The notes: generated from the sequence alone by a model not told the origin. A DNA stretch of 64,000 bases from Dehalococcoides mccartyi (GCA_945865925.1 CAMBFG010000007.1:45277-109276), one strand, 5' to 3'; positions 42,479 through 51,717 are shown, counted from the first letter of the stretch. Program-made: numbers and translations.

Positions 42479-43252
42479 CTAACGCGCCCGTGTGCCGCCA
42501 TCCACGGTGTAGATGCCGCCCGTGATGAATGAGGCGTCCTTCGAGCAGAGGAACGTGACGAGCGCGGCGACCTCCTCCGGATGGCCGACGCGGCCCATGG
42601 GGTAGGCGTCGCCCATGCGCTTCATCGCGGCCTGCGGGTCATCCGGGTTCGCGCCGCGCGCGAGTTCCTCGCCCATGGCAGTCTCGATGACGGCGGGGCA
42701 CACGGCGTTGACGCGGATGTTGCGGGCGCCGAGGGCGAGCGCGGCAGACTTCGTCATGCCGACGACCGCGTGCTTGCTGGCGCCATACGCAAAGAGCGTC
42801 GGCGTCCCCTGCAAACCGGCGACCGAGGCGGTGTTCACGATCGCCCCGCCGCCCCGTCGGAGCATCGCCTTGCCGACCTCGCGCATGCCGAGCCAGACGC
42901 CCTTCACGTTGACGTTGATCACCTCGTCGAACACCTCTTCGGGGTAGTCGAACATCGAGGTGACGGGGCCGAGGATGCCGGCGTTGTTGAAGAAGTGGTC
43001 GATGCCCCCCGTGAGCCGCTCCGCCTCCGCGACGTAGGCACGTACGTCGGTCGCCCTCGTCACATCGGCGAGCACGATGTAGGCGGCACCACCCGCGCGC
43101 TCGACGGCGACCGCGCTTTCTTCGAGGGCGGTGCCCGGTAGGTCGACGAGCACGACGCGCGCGCCGTCCGAGGCGAACCGCACCGCCGTCGCCCGCCCGA
43201 TGCCGCCCGCTGCTCCGGTGATCACCGCCGTCTGGTCGTCAAACCGTCCCAT
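42479..43252 (-). CDS. Short-chain dehydrogenase/reductase
   Basis: 257 residues. Classical [11 protein letters not shown] cofactor motif at residues 12-19, NNAG near 90, catalytic Ser in VNTASVAG and YGASK. Ends with [16 protein letters not shown](P)-dependent oxidation or reduction of a hydroxyl group; substrate unknown. Directly upstream in the same direction of the VOC gene. Confidence 0.92.
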   Translation of the reverse strand: MGRFDDQTAVITGAAGGIGRATAVRFASDGARVVLVDLPGTALEESAVAVERAGGAAYIVLADVTRATDVRAYVAEAERLTGGIDHFFNNAGILGPVTSMFDYPEEVFDEVINVNVKGVWLGMREVGKAMLRRGGGAIVNTASVAGLQGTPTLFAYGASKHAVVGMTKSAALALGARNIRVNAVCPAVIETAMGEELARGANPDDPQAAMKRMGDAYPMGRVGHPEEVAALVTFLCSKDASFITGGIYTVDGGTRAR

Positions 43253-43342
43253 CGCCCACCTCGTCTCCGCCCGTCCCTCGAGGGCTTGCGCAGTGTGCCA
43301 GAACGGACTTGCGTTTGCTCACGGCCTCGATAGGCTCGATCC

Positions 43343-43918
43343 ATGGCAAAGGCAGAACTCCAGGTCAAGGCATTCGCGACCGCGCGCGCGTGGGAGCGCT
43401 GGCTCGCGAAGGAGCCGCCGCCCGAGGGGATCTGGATCCGGATCGCGAAGCCGGGCTCCGAGATCATCTCGATCACCTACGACGAGGCGGTCGAGGTGGC
43501 GCTCTGCTACGGCTGGATCGATGGGCAGAAGACTGCCATTGACGAGGAATTCTGGCTCCAGCGCTTTGCGCCTCGGCGTCCCGGGACCAGTTGGTCGAAG
43601 ATTAACTGCGGACGCGCCGAGGCCATGCTGAGGGCCGGGCGGATGAAGCCGGCAGGGCGGCGCGAGGTGGAGCGCGCAAAGGCGGACGGCCGCTGGGACG
43701 CCGCGTATGTCGGGCAAGCGACGATGGCGGTGCCCGATGACCTCGAGGCGGCGCTGGCGCAGGACGCGGACGCGAAGCGCTTCTTCAGCACGCTCGACAG
43801 CGCGAGCCGCTACGCGATCCTCTACCGCATCCATGATGCGAAGCAGCCGGAGACACGCGCTCGGCGGGTGGCGCAGTTCGTCGAGATGCTGGGCCGTCAC
43901 GAGACTGTCTACACCTAG
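43343..43918 (+). CDS. YdeI/OmpD-associated-family protein, copy 1
   Basis: 191 residues. Features of the YdeI/OmpD-associated family: AWERWLAKEPPPEGIWIRIAKPGS, ITYDEAVEVALCYGWIDGQK, ending RIHDAKQPETRARRVAQFVEMLGRHE. Function unknown; some members are linked to bacteriocin protection in the literature. The next gene, two bases on, is a close relative. The pair forms a transcription unit. Confidence 0.85.
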   Translation: MAKAELQVKAFATARAWERWLAKEPPPEGIWIRIAKPGSEIISITYDEAVEVALCYGWIDGQKTAIDEEFWLQRFAPRRPGTSWSKINCGRAEAMLRAGRMKPAGRREVERAKADGRWDAAYVGQATMAVPDDLEAALAQDADAKRFFSTLDSASRYAILYRIHDAKQPETRARRVAQFVEMLGRHETVYT

Positions 43919-43920
43919 CC

Positions 43921-44529
43921 ATGGCGACCGACGACCTTCCCGTGAAGGCGTTCAAGTCCGCGAAGGCCTGGGAGACCTGGCTGGCAAAGCAGCACGCGAA
44001 GTCGGACGGGCTCTGGCTGCAGCTGGCCAAGAAGGACTCCGGCATCGCCTCGGCCACCTATCCGGAGGCTGTCGAGGTCGCGCTCTGTTACGGGTGGATC
44101 GACGGCCTTAAACGACCGTTCGACGGTACCTACTGGATTCAGCGTTTCACGCCTCGTCGTCCACGCAGCAAGTGGTCCGCGAACAACAAGGCGAAGGTGG
44201 AGGCGCTGATCGAGGCCGGCCGGATGCAGCCCGCGGGCTTGCGAGAAGTCGAGGCGGCTCGCGTCGACGGGCGTTGGAAGGCCTCGTATCCCGGCTCAGC
44301 GACGATGGAGGTGCCGGAAGACTTCGGTGCTGCGCTCGCGAAGCGTCCGAAGGCGCGCGCTGCCTTCGAGGCACTCAGTCGCACCAACCGCTATGCGTTC
44401 CTCTTCCGTGTACACGACGCGAAGCGGCCGGAAACGCGCGCGCGCCGGATCGCGCAGTTCATCGAGATGCTCACACGTGGCGAGGCGCCCTATCCGCAGC
44501 GCGAGTCGCAACGCGATCGGGTGACGTGA
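43921..44529 (+). CDS. YdeI/OmpD-associated-family protein, copy 2
   Basis: 202 residues, plainly a tandem paralogue of the previous gene: AWETWLAKQHAKSDGLWLQLAKKDSG, ATYPEAVEVALCYGWIDGLK, YWIQRFTPRRPRSKWSANNK and RVHDAKRPETRARRIAQFIEMLTRGE. Divergence in the middle suggests an old duplication with separate specialisation. The stop overlaps the ATG of the next gene (TGATG). Confidence 0.85.
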   Translation: MATDDLPVKAFKSAKAWETWLAKQHAKSDGLWLQLAKKDSGIASATYPEAVEVALCYGWIDGLKRPFDGTYWIQRFTPRRPRSKWSANNKAKVEALIEAGRMQPAGLREVEAARVDGRWKASYPGSATMEVPEDFGAALAKRPKARAAFEALSRTNRYAFLFRVHDAKRPETRARRIAQFIEMLTRGEAPYPQRESQRDRVT

Positions 44530-45050
44530 TGGCGACATGGGCAGACTTCGAGGCCGGGGCACCATCGATGGCGGCGCGCGGCCTCCAGCAGTTGCAGACA
44601 ATCCCGGTGGGCTACCTCGCGACGGTCCGGAAAGACGGCGCGCCGCGCCTGCACCCCGTGTGCCCGCACCTCGCCGAAGGTCGCCTGTACGTCATCGTGA
44701 CCGACCAGTCGCCGAAGCGCTTCGACCTTGCGCGCGACGGCCGCTATGCCCTTCACCTGCTCCCGCCACCCCTGCCGCCCGACGACCCCGCGTTCGATGA
44801 GTTCGAGTTGAACCTCACCGGCCACGCCCGTCGCGTCCCGAACAGCGAGGCGGCCACCTGGGCCGCCGTCCGCGCAGTCTGCTTCTACGAGTTCCCGGAC
44901 CACCACTGGCTCTTCGAGTTGGACATCGAGAACGCGCTGACGTCCGTCTGGGATCCGATCGGATCGCCCGGTCGCGGCGCCCATCGCCTCGTGTGGCAGC
45001 CCGGCACCTCGGAGCGTGCGCCCTCAAACGAGGTGATCGCCTTCGGCTAG
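44529..45050 (+). CDS. Pyridoxamine 5'-phosphate oxidase-fold protein
   Basis: 173 residues from ATG 44529 (overlap with the preceding stop). Core split-barrel segment: LQTIPVGYLATVRKDGAPRLHPVCPHLAEGRLYVIVTDQSPKRFDLARDGRYALHLLPPPLPPDDPAFDEFELNLTGHARRV. Similar to the gene at 33055. Cofactor and substrate unknown. Convergent with the FMN oxidase gene; the two 3' ends overlap by 4 bases. Confidence 0.8.
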   Translation: MATWADFEAGAPSMAARGLQQLQTIPVGYLATVRKDGAPRLHPVCPHLAEGRLYVIVTDQSPKRFDLARDGRYALHLLPPPLPPDDPAFDEFELNLTGHARRVPNSEAATWAAVRAVCFYEFPDHHWLFELDIENALTSVWDPIGSPGRGAHRLVWQPGTSERAPSNEVIAFG

Positions 45051-46144
45051 CCGCGCGGCCACACCACGAGGTCGCGCGTGACAGCGGCGCGCGAGGCGCA
45101 GCCGGCGAGGGCCATCGCGAGGTCGAACTCGGCGTGTAGCAGTTGCAGGACATGGCGCACGCCGGCCTCGCCGTCGACGAGGCCCCAGAGGATGGGGCGG
45201 CCGAGCAGTACGGCGTCCGCGCCGAGGGCGAGTGCTTTCAGGATGTCCGTGCCGCGGCGGATGCCGCCGTCCACGAGCACCGGGGCGCGGCCCGCCACCG
45301 CCTCGACAACCTCGGGCAGCGCATCGATGCTCGCGATGGCGGTGTCGAGTTGGCGGCCGCCGTGGTTGGAGACGATGACCCCGCGTGCGCCGGCCTCGAT
45401 GGCGCGGGTGGCATCGTCGGCGCGCAGGACGCCCTTCACGAGCACGGGGAGACGGGTCGAGGAGCAGAGCGTGGCGAGGTCGGCCCAGGTGAAGCCCGGG
45501 TCGATCTGCGAAGCGAAGAACTGGAAGAGGCCGGAGTCGCGGCCGTCGCTGGAGACGCGTGCGAGGGCATCCGCGAGATTGGCAGCCGTCATGCCCTCGG
45601 GCAGCGCGAAGCGGTTGCGCGCGTCGCGTTCGCGACGGCCGAGGAGCGGTGCGTCGACCGTGAGCACGATCGCCTCGTAGCCCGCCGCTTCGGCACGAGC
45701 GACAAGTGCGGCGGTGAGCGCGCGGTCACGGAACACATACAACTGGAACCAGCGAGGTGCGCCCGGCGCCGCTGCCGCTACATCCTCGATGCTTGTGGAC
45801 GCGAGGGTGCTGAGGGTCATCGTGACGCCCGCGGCGGCGGCGGCACGCGCGACGGCTGCCTCGCCGTCGGGGTGTGCGAGCCGCTGGAAGGCAGTGGGCG
45901 CCACGATCACCGACCACGGGTGGCGCCGTCCGAGGATCGTCGTCGAGAGGTCTCGCGCGCTTACGTCGACGAGCGCGCGCGGGCGCACCGCGATCCGCGC
46001 GTACGCCTCGCGGTTCCAGCGGAGTGTGATCTCGTCGGTCGCGCCACTGGCGTAGTAGTCACGCGCCAGCGGCGTCAGGCGTCCGAGGGCGCGTGCTTCG
46101 ACCTCGGCGAGGTTGATCGCGGGATCGCCCTCGAGAACTGCCAT
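45047..46144 (-). CDS. FMN-dependent alpha-hydroxy-acid oxidising enzyme
   Basis: 365 residues from ATG 46144, which fits the family start better than an in-frame ATG at 46177 that overlaps the upstream gene. TIM barrel with LSTLASTSIEDVAAAAPGAPRWFQLYVF, VLTVDAPLLGRRERDARN, KGVLRADDATRAIEAGARGVIVSNHGGRQLD (catalytic His) and DGGIRRGTDILKALALGADAVLLGRP. The family includes L-lactate and glycolate oxidases or dehydrogenases; the substrate is not certain here. Confidence 0.9.
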   Translation of the reverse strand: MAVLEGDPAINLAEVEARALGRLTPLARDYYASGATDEITLRWNREAYARIAVRPRALVDVSARDLSTTILGRRHPWSVIVAPTAFQRLAHPDGEAAVARAAAAAGVTMTLSTLASTSIEDVAAAAPGAPRWFQLYVFRDRALTAALVARAEAAGYEAIVLTVDAPLLGRRERDARNRFALPEGMTAANLADALARVSSDGRDSGLFQFFASQIDPGFTWADLATLCSSTRLPVLVKGVLRADDATRAIEAGARGVIVSNHGGRQLDTAIASIDALPEVVEAVAGRAPVLVDGGIRRGTDILKALALGADAVLLGRPILWGLVDGEAGVRHVLQLLHAEFDLAMALAGCASRAAVTRDLVVWPRG

Positions 46145-46146
46145 CG

Positions 46147-46824
46147 CTAGTACGTCGCCTCGACCGGGTTGCCCCACTGGAACGGGCGCGTGAGGACGTG
46201 GCCGAGGCCGTGGTCGGCGGCGAAATGGCGCAGGCCGTGCTGCAGCGGTTCCGTCAGTTCGAGCCGGTAGCCGAGGTTCTGCGCGTACTGCTGCTGGTGC
46301 CAGCAGTCGAGGTAGACGATGCCGTGCGCGCCCTCGGGCAGCAGGCTCGCCGCCGCCGCCGTCTGCTCGCCGATGCTCGTCATTACGTGTTGCAGCGAGT
46401 TCACCGGTCGTAGCCTCCGAGGCAGCACGTACACGCCGTTCTGTGTGTCAGACAGCGGTACCGAGATACGCACCGGAGCATGCTCCACTTCGCCGACGAC
46501 CTCGAACGTGGCGGCACCGAGGCGGGTGACCGCCCAGGCGTAGGCGCAGGCCTCGGTCAGCACGTCCTGCGCACGCTCGTCGGCCTCGCCCCGCCCGGCG
46601 CAGGTGCGTGCCCCGTGCGCGGCGACGAGGCGTGCGCCCAGGACCTCGATGGCGCCGCCGACCTCGACTTCATCGAGCGCGCGGCCGAGCCAGTAGAAGG
46701 GTGGGTTGTGCTCCGACTCGCGGGTCATCATGAAGGCGAGCCAGCAGGAGTCGTTGGCGCCCCAGCCCGCCGGTAGGATCTCCGGCAGGAGTGCCTGCAA
46801 CCACTCGGCCATTTCTCGCGCCAT
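46147..46824 (-). CDS. Conserved-looking protein of unknown function
   Basis: 225 residues with no recognised family. The sequence is a soluble alpha/beta mixture with aromatic-rich spots: FYWLGRALDEVEVGG, VYVLPRRLRPVNSLQHVM, YLDCWHQQQYAQNLGYRLELTEPL and HGLGHVLTRPFQWGNPVEATY. No signal peptide or membrane segment. Codon usage is like its neighbours. It sits between UPF0126 and the FMN oxidase, two bases before the latter, so it is likely co-transcribed with both. Confidence 0.65.
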   Translation of the reverse strand: MAREMAEWLQALLPEILPAGWGANDSCWLAFMMTRESEHNPPFYWLGRALDEVEVGGAIEVLGARLVAAHGARTCAGRGEADERAQDVLTEACAYAWAVTRLGAATFEVVGEVEHAPVRISVPLSDTQNGVYVLPRRLRPVNSLQHVMTSIGEQTAAAASLLPEGAHGIVYLDCWHQQQYAQNLGYRLELTEPLQHGLRHFAADHGLGHVLTRPFQWGNPVEATY

Positions 46825-46833
46825 CGGGCGATC

Positions 46834-47460
46834 CTAGCGGGGCCGGCTCTCTGGCTCTCCCGACAGACGAGGCAGCCGCATCCAGCCTCGATGTCCCACG
46901 ATGCTGATGGCGGCGGCCACAAGCGATCCGGCGAGGACGGCAGCGGTGGGGTCGCTTCGCAGGATGAAGGCCAGCCCGCCCCCGATGGCCGATGCCGTGG
47001 CGTTCAGTTCGGCCTGCAGGACGTGGGGCAACCTCGTCGCCAGCACGTCGCGCAGCACGCCACCGCCGGTGGCGGTCAGGATCGCGAGCAGCACTGTTGC
47101 GGGCCAGTCCAGGCCTGCCTCGGTCGCCAGCAACGCGCCCGTGGCCGCGAATGCGCCGGTGCCGATGGCGTCCGCGACATCGAGGACGGCGACAGGCAGG
47201 CGGCGTCCGGCAGCGCCGAAGGCGATCGCGGCCGCGGAGGCGGCGACGGCGTAGAGCAGATAGTCCGTCCGCACGAAGGCACGAGGCACGTCGCCGATCA
47301 GCACGTCGCGCACAATGCCCCCGCCGATCGCGGCGACCAGCCCGAGCGTCGCGAGACCAAAGAGGTCCATTCCCGCCCGCCGGCCGACTGCCACCCCGCT
47401 CACCGCGAAGGCGACAATCCCCACGCGGTCCGCGATAGCGACGAGGGCGAGTGCGTCCAT
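46834..47460 (-). CDS. UPF0126/TRIC-like membrane protein (YicG type)
   Basis: 208 residues with six to seven hydrophobic helices. It is an internal repeat of the UPF0126 domain: GIVAFAVSGVAVGRRAGMDLFGLATLGLVAAIGGGIVRDVLIGDVP and a second GTGAFAATGALLATEAGLDWPATVLLAILTATGGGVLRDVLATRLP. Members are inner-membrane proteins; the fold is related to the TRIC cation channels. Head of the small minus-strand unit. Confidence 0.88.
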   Translation of the reverse strand: MDALALVAIADRVGIVAFAVSGVAVGRRAGMDLFGLATLGLVAAIGGGIVRDVLIGDVPRAFVRTDYLLYAVAASAAAIAFGAAGRRLPVAVLDVADAIGTGAFAATGALLATEAGLDWPATVLLAILTATGGGVLRDVLATRLPHVLQAELNATASAIGGGLAFILRSDPTAAVLAGSLVAAAISIVGHRGWMRLPRLSGEPESRPR

Positions 47461-47540
47461 GCGCGCACGATAGTGGCCCGCTCCCAGAGAACGTCTGCCC
47501 TCGCCTCGACGCCCTCCTCTGCCTCGCCTACCGTCCGAGG

Positions 47541-48380
47541 ATGGACGCGAGCGCTGCTGACTACCTCCGCGCCGTCGTGTTGGGCGCGATTCAGGCGCTC
47601 ACCGAGTTCCTTCCGATCTCGTCCTCCGGCCACCTCCTCCTTGCCGGTCGGGTCATGGGCGACGAGATCTCCTCCCTCACCTTCGATGTGGGCCTGCATC
47701 TCGGGACGCTCGCGGCAGTGCTGCTCTATTTCTGGCGCGACTGGACGGGGATGGCCGTCGCTTCCGTCACAGACGCGGCGCGCCACCAGTGGCACCTCGG
47801 GCGGTGGAGCGCGCAGGGGCGGCTCGCCTGCCTCGTGGTGCTGGGGACCATTCCGGCGGTGCTGGCGGGCGCTCTGCTCGACTCAGTCATCGAGGAGCAG
47901 GTGCGCGGAGCGGGCGTCGTTGGCGTCAACCTGATCCTCGGCGCGGGGCTGCTGTGGGTGGCCGACCGCGCTGTCGTCCGCCACGCCGGCCTCGAGGGGG
48001 TGGACGCGAGGCGTGCGCTGACGATCGGCGTGACGCAGACCATCGCCCTCATCCCGGGGGTTTCGAGGAGCGGTATGACGATCTCAGCGGCACGGCTGCT
48101 GGGTTTCGACCGCGTGTCTGCGGCGCGCTTCTCGTTCTTCCTCTCGGCTCCCGTGGTGGCAGGGGCGGCGGTACTCAAACTCGGCCAGGCCGTGACCGGA
48201 GATGAGGTCGTGGCGTGGGGGCCGCTGGCGGTGGGCGCGCTGACCTCGGGTGTCTGCGGCGTGCTCGTGATCCGAGGTTTGCTGGGGTACATGCAGCGCC
48301 GGACGTTGGCTGTATTCGTCTGGTATAGAATCGCGCTCGGCGTCGCGGTCCTCGCAGCGGTTGCGATGGGCGCGCTCTAG
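47541..48380 (+). CDS. uppP: Undecaprenyl-diphosphate phosphatase
   Basis: 279 residues from ATG 47541, where family similarity begins (the frame extends further upstream without it). Signature motifs: AIQALTEFLPISSSGHLLL and IPGVSRSGMTISAARLLGFDR, the BacA/UppP catalytic and substrate-binding segments. Polytopic membrane enzyme that recycles undecaprenyl diphosphate to the monophosphate for cell-wall synthesis. Confidence 0.95.
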   Translation: MDASAADYLRAVVLGAIQALTEFLPISSSGHLLLAGRVMGDEISSLTFDVGLHLGTLAAVLLYFWRDWTGMAVASVTDAARHQWHLGRWSAQGRLACLVVLGTIPAVLAGALLDSVIEEQVRGAGVVGVNLILGAGLLWVADRAVVRHAGLEGVDARRALTIGVTQTIALIPGVSRSGMTISAARLLGFDRVSAARFSFFLSAPVVAGAAVLKLGQAVTGDEVVAWGPLAVGALTSGVCGVLVIRGLLGYMQRRTLAVFVWYRIALGVAVLAAVAMGAL

Positions 48381-48409
48381 CGCCGCAGCCCATCGAGGGC
48401 GCACGACGG

Positions 48410-49222
48410 GTGGGAGCCTTGCTCGAACGGTTCGATCTCGATGGCAAGGCCATCGTGGTCACTGGCGGTGGCCGGGGCCTCGGTCGTGGCATGGCGCACG
48501 CGCTGTCCGAGGCCGGTGCCCGTGTGATGCTCGCCGCCCGCACTCAGTCCCAACTCGACGCCACCGCCGAGGAGATCCGCAGCCGAGGCGGCACCGTCGC
48601 CACGTTTGCGGCAGACGTCACCGACTCAAAGCAGGTGGACGCCCTCGTTGCCGCGTGCGTGCGCGAGTATGGGCGCATCGATGTGATGTTCGCGAACGCT
48701 GGTGGTGGGGGTGGCCCGAACGTCGACTTCTGGGAGTACCCGGACGACGCCTTCGAGCAGGTCCTCGCGACGAATCTGAAGTCGACCTTCTACTCCTGCC
48801 GCGCCGCCTCGAAGGCGATGGTCGAGCAGGGGACGGGTGGTGTCCTGGTCACCACCGCCTCCGGTACAGCGCTCCGCGGCAACCGGGGCTTCGCCTATCC
48901 GACCGCGAAGGGCGGCGTGATCTCCCTGACAAAGTCGATGGCGACCATGCTCGCGGGCCACAACATCCGGGCGAACTGCATCGTCCCGGGCTACGTCTCC
49001 CAGAACGACCCGAAGGACGAGCAGGAGCGTGAGCAGCGCGCCCAGCGCGGCACCTTCATGCCGGTGCAACGCCTCGGCGAGTGGTGGGAACTCGGCCCGC
49101 TTGCGGTGTTCCTTGCCTCCGAGGCGTCCTCGTACATCACGGGCGAGACCTACATCATCGACGGCGGCGGACTCGCCGGTGGGCTGGGGCCGATCAAGTT
49201 CCGCCCCCAGCACGAGTGGTAA
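48410..49222 (+). CDS. SDR-family protein 1 of 4 (catalytic residues intact)
   Basis: 270 residues, GTG start. TGGGRGLG cofactor motif, NAG at the end of strand 4 (ANAGGGGG), Ser151, Tyr163 and Lys167 (YPTAK). Ends SYITGETYIIDGGGLAGG. NAD(P)-dependent oxidoreductase, substrate unknown. First of four consecutive SDR genes on the same strand, separated from the next by 5 bases. Confidence 0.9.
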   Translation: MGALLERFDLDGKAIVVTGGGRGLGRGMAHALSEAGARVMLAARTQSQLDATAEEIRSRGGTVATFAADVTDSKQVDALVAACVREYGRIDVMFANAGGGGGPNVDFWEYPDDAFEQVLATNLKSTFYSCRAASKAMVEQGTGGVLVTTASGTALRGNRGFAYPTAKGGVISLTKSMATMLAGHNIRANCIVPGYVSQNDPKDEQEREQRAQRGTFMPVQRLGEWWELGPLAVFLASEASSYITGETYIIDGGGLAGGLGPIKFRPQHEW

Positions 49223-49227
49223 CGCCG

Positions 49228-50019
49228 ATGACAAAACCGAAGTCCTCCTTCTTCGACCTCGAAGGCAAGCGCGCCCTCGTGATCGGCGCGGAGCACCCGC
49301 ACGGCGCAGCCATCGCGCGCGCCTACGCCGAGGCCGGCGCTGACGTGGCACTCGCCGCCTTGACCGCGGACGAGGCCGTCGTTCGATCACGCGCCGTGCA
49401 GCGCGAGGTCGAGGCGATGGGACACAAGTCCTCGACCTACGTGATGGACGTGATGCTCGGCAAAAACGTCGAGGTCACGATGCGCCAGATCGTGAAGGAG
49501 ATGGGCGGCGTCGACATCGTCGCGTCGTGCCCGGATCTCTTCCTCGCGAAGCCGATCGAGCGCACCTCCGACACCGAACTGGCGCGCGTGATGCAGGCGA
49601 ACTTCACGTCGCAGTATTTCATCGTCCGCCACGCCGCCGAGGAGTTCCGCCGCCTGAAGCAGCCCGGGCGCATCGTCCTCACGACGAGCGTCCTCGGCGA
49701 GCGCGGGCTGCCGAACACGACCGCCTACGCAGCGGCTGCCGGCGCCGTCATCAACCTCGTGCGCTCGGCTGCCGTGGAGGTCGCACCGGACGGCATCCAG
49801 GTGAACGGGATCGCGCTCGGCTGGATGGAATGGATGACCGACCGCCTCTCGCCGAATGACGAGGAGGCCCAGCGTGCCGTGCGCTTCACGGCGCTCCGTC
49901 GTCAGGGCCGCGCGGACGAGGTCGGCCCGCTGGCCGTCTACCTCTCGAGCGAACGCGCCACGCGATACATCACGGGCCAGATCTTCCCGGTCGACGGGGG
50001 ACTGCTCCAGCACCTGTAG
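49228..50019 (+). CDS. SDR-family protein 2 of 4 (catalytic Lys and glycine motif degenerate)
   Basis: 263 residues from ATG 49228. SDR fold retained (KRALVIGAEHPHGAAIARAYAEAG, VEVAPDGIQVNGIALGW, YITGQIFPVDGG), but the Gly-rich motif reads GAEHPHG and the YxxxK motif reads YAAAA, so Lys is replaced by Ala171 while Ser154 and Tyr167 remain. Such a protein is unlikely to be a normal dehydrogenase. It may serve as partner subunit to the neighbours. Confidence 0.85.
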   Translation: MTKPKSSFFDLEGKRALVIGAEHPHGAAIARAYAEAGADVALAALTADEAVVRSRAVQREVEAMGHKSSTYVMDVMLGKNVEVTMRQIVKEMGGVDIVASCPDLFLAKPIERTSDTELARVMQANFTSQYFIVRHAAEEFRRLKQPGRIVLTTSVLGERGLPNTTAYAAAAGAVINLVRSAAVEVAPDGIQVNGIALGWMEWMTDRLSPNDEEAQRAVRFTALRRQGRADEVGPLAVYLSSERATRYITGQIFPVDGGLLQHL

Positions 50020-50078
50020 GACGAGATCGAGTTCAGGACGGAGCCGCGAGGCGACCGTCGCAATGGAGGAGGGACGCC

Positions 50079-50879
50079 ATGGGCATCCTCGACCAGTTCA
50101 ACCTCAGCGGGCAGTGCGCGATCATCACCGGCGCCGGGACCGGCCTCGGCCGCGAGATGGCGCTGTCGCTGGCCGATGCGGGCTGCGACATCGTCGGTGT
50201 GGGACGCCGCGCTGGCCCGATTGAAGAGGTGGGCGAACTCATCAAGGCGAAGGGCCGCCGCTACCTCGGCATCACCGGATGCGACGTCACGATCTCCGCG
50301 AACGTGAACGACATGGTGCAGCAGGCCGCCGCGGGCATGGGGCGCGTGAGCGTCCTAATCAACAACGCCGGCCTCGGCGGCTCGGGACGCGGCAAGACCC
50401 TGCCCGAATTGACGGACGAGGACTGGCTGTCCGGCATCGACTCCAACCTGAACTCGGCGTTCTACTGCACCCGCGCCATCGTGCCGCACATGCTGGAGAA
50501 CGGTGGCGGGCGGATCATCAACGTCACTTCTGGCTGGGGCTTCCGAGCCGGGCGGAACAACTGGATGTACCCCATCGCAAAGGGCGGCGTGATCCAGCTC
50601 ACGAGGGCCACCGCGATGACCTACGCGCGCGACAATATCCGTGCCTCCTGCATCGCCCCCGGCCTGTTCCCGAAGACCGAGGACACCTCGATCCTGGAGA
50701 ACATCGGGCCGAAACAGCCCGCCGGACGCATCGGGTTCTTGCGTGAGATGGGCCCGCTCGCCGTGTTCCTCGCGAGCCCGGCGGCGGACTACCTCAGCGG
50801 TACCACGGTCCTGATGGACGGTGGCGCGATCGCGGCAGGCTTGCTGCCTGCCGGCATCGTCCCCAACGCAGCGGGCTAG
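50079..50879 (+). CDS. SDR-family protein 3 of 4 (catalytic residues intact)
   Basis: 266 residues. TGAGTGLG, NNAGLGG, Ser151, Tyr164 and Lys168 (YPIAK) all present; ends LSGTTVLMDGGAIAAGL. Good ribosome site GGAGGAGGG. Closest in outline to SDR 1 of the set (both have the Y-P-x-A-K-G-G form). Likely an active NAD(P)-dependent oxidoreductase of unknown substrate. Confidence 0.9.
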   Translation: MGILDQFNLSGQCAIITGAGTGLGREMALSLADAGCDIVGVGRRAGPIEEVGELIKAKGRRYLGITGCDVTISANVNDMVQQAAAGMGRVSVLINNAGLGGSGRGKTLPELTDEDWLSGIDSNLNSAFYCTRAIVPHMLENGGGRIINVTSGWGFRAGRNNWMYPIAKGGVIQLTRATAMTYARDNIRASCIAPGLFPKTEDTSILENIGPKQPAGRIGFLREMGPLAVFLASPAADYLSGTTVLMDGGAIAAGLLPAGIVPNAAG

Positions 50880-50925
50880 CCCTCTTCGAGGTTCATCGAC
50901 TCACCAAGTCGTCAGGAGTCACTGC

Positions 50926-51717
50926 ATGAGCGTCTTCGATCTCACCGGCAAGCACGCACTCGTCACCGGCGCCACGGGCGCCCTCGGACGCGCCCTCGCG
51001 GTCGGCCTTGCGGAGGCGGGTGCCACCGTCTCCGTCACCACGGTCACCACGGACCGCGCGGAGGAGGTGGAGTCCAATTCGATCCTCAACGAGTGCTGGG
51101 CGGCGGGCGGCAAGAACGGCCAGCAGAAGACGCTGGACCTCACTGACCCAGCAGCGGTGGAGGCGGCAGTGGCCGCGCTGGAGAAGGACGTCGCGCCGAT
51201 CGACATCCTCGTGAACGCCTCGCACGGTGCGAACATCAAGCCGGTGCTGGACTCCTCGCTGGCTGACTGGTCACGAGAGATCGGTCGCAACGCGACCGCA
51301 GTGTTCGTCGCGAGTCAGAGCGTCGGCAAGCGCATGGTGCCGCGCGGCAAAGGCCGCATCATCAACATCGTCTCCGACATCCACGACCGAGGCGTCCCGA
51401 ACTGCGCGCTCTTCGGCGCATCGCAGGGCGCCGTCCTCGGCTTCACGAAGTCGCTCGCCATCGAATGGGGCCGCGGCGAGCCGCTGGTCGCGGAACGCGT
51501 CACCGTGAACGCGATCGGCATCGGCTTCATGGAGGGTGTCCCAGGGCCACAGGCTGACCCCGCGGTCGCTGAGGTGCTGCACCACTACCTGCCGTTGCGT
51601 CGCCTCGGTTCTCCCAAGGACCTGCAGGGCGCTGTGGTCTTCCTGGCGGCCGAGGGCTCGAACTACGTCAACGGTGAACTCGTCGTGATCGACGGCGCGA
51701 TCGCGAATCACGCATAG
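50926..51717 (+). CDS. SDR-family protein 4 of 4 (catalytic Tyr and Lys missing)
   Basis: 263 residues from ATG 50926 with CAGGAG upstream. The cofactor motif is intact (TGATGALG) and Ser150 is present, but the YxxxK motif reads FGASQ, so Tyr is replaced by Phe163 and Lys by Gln167. The rest of the fold is complete (VTVNAIGIGFMEG, YVNGELVVIDG). It could bind NAD(P) without catalysis. It is the last of the four-gene unit. Confidence 0.87.
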   Translation: MSVFDLTGKHALVTGATGALGRALAVGLAEAGATVSVTTVTTDRAEEVESNSILNECWAAGGKNGQQKTLDLTDPAAVEAAVAALEKDVAPIDILVNASHGANIKPVLDSSLADWSREIGRNATAVFVASQSVGKRMVPRGKGRIINIVSDIHDRGVPNCALFGASQGAVLGFTKSLAIEWGRGEPLVAERVTVNAIGIGFMEGVPGPQADPAVAEVLHHYLPLRRLGSPKDLQGAVVFLAAEGSNYVNGELVVIDGAIANHA

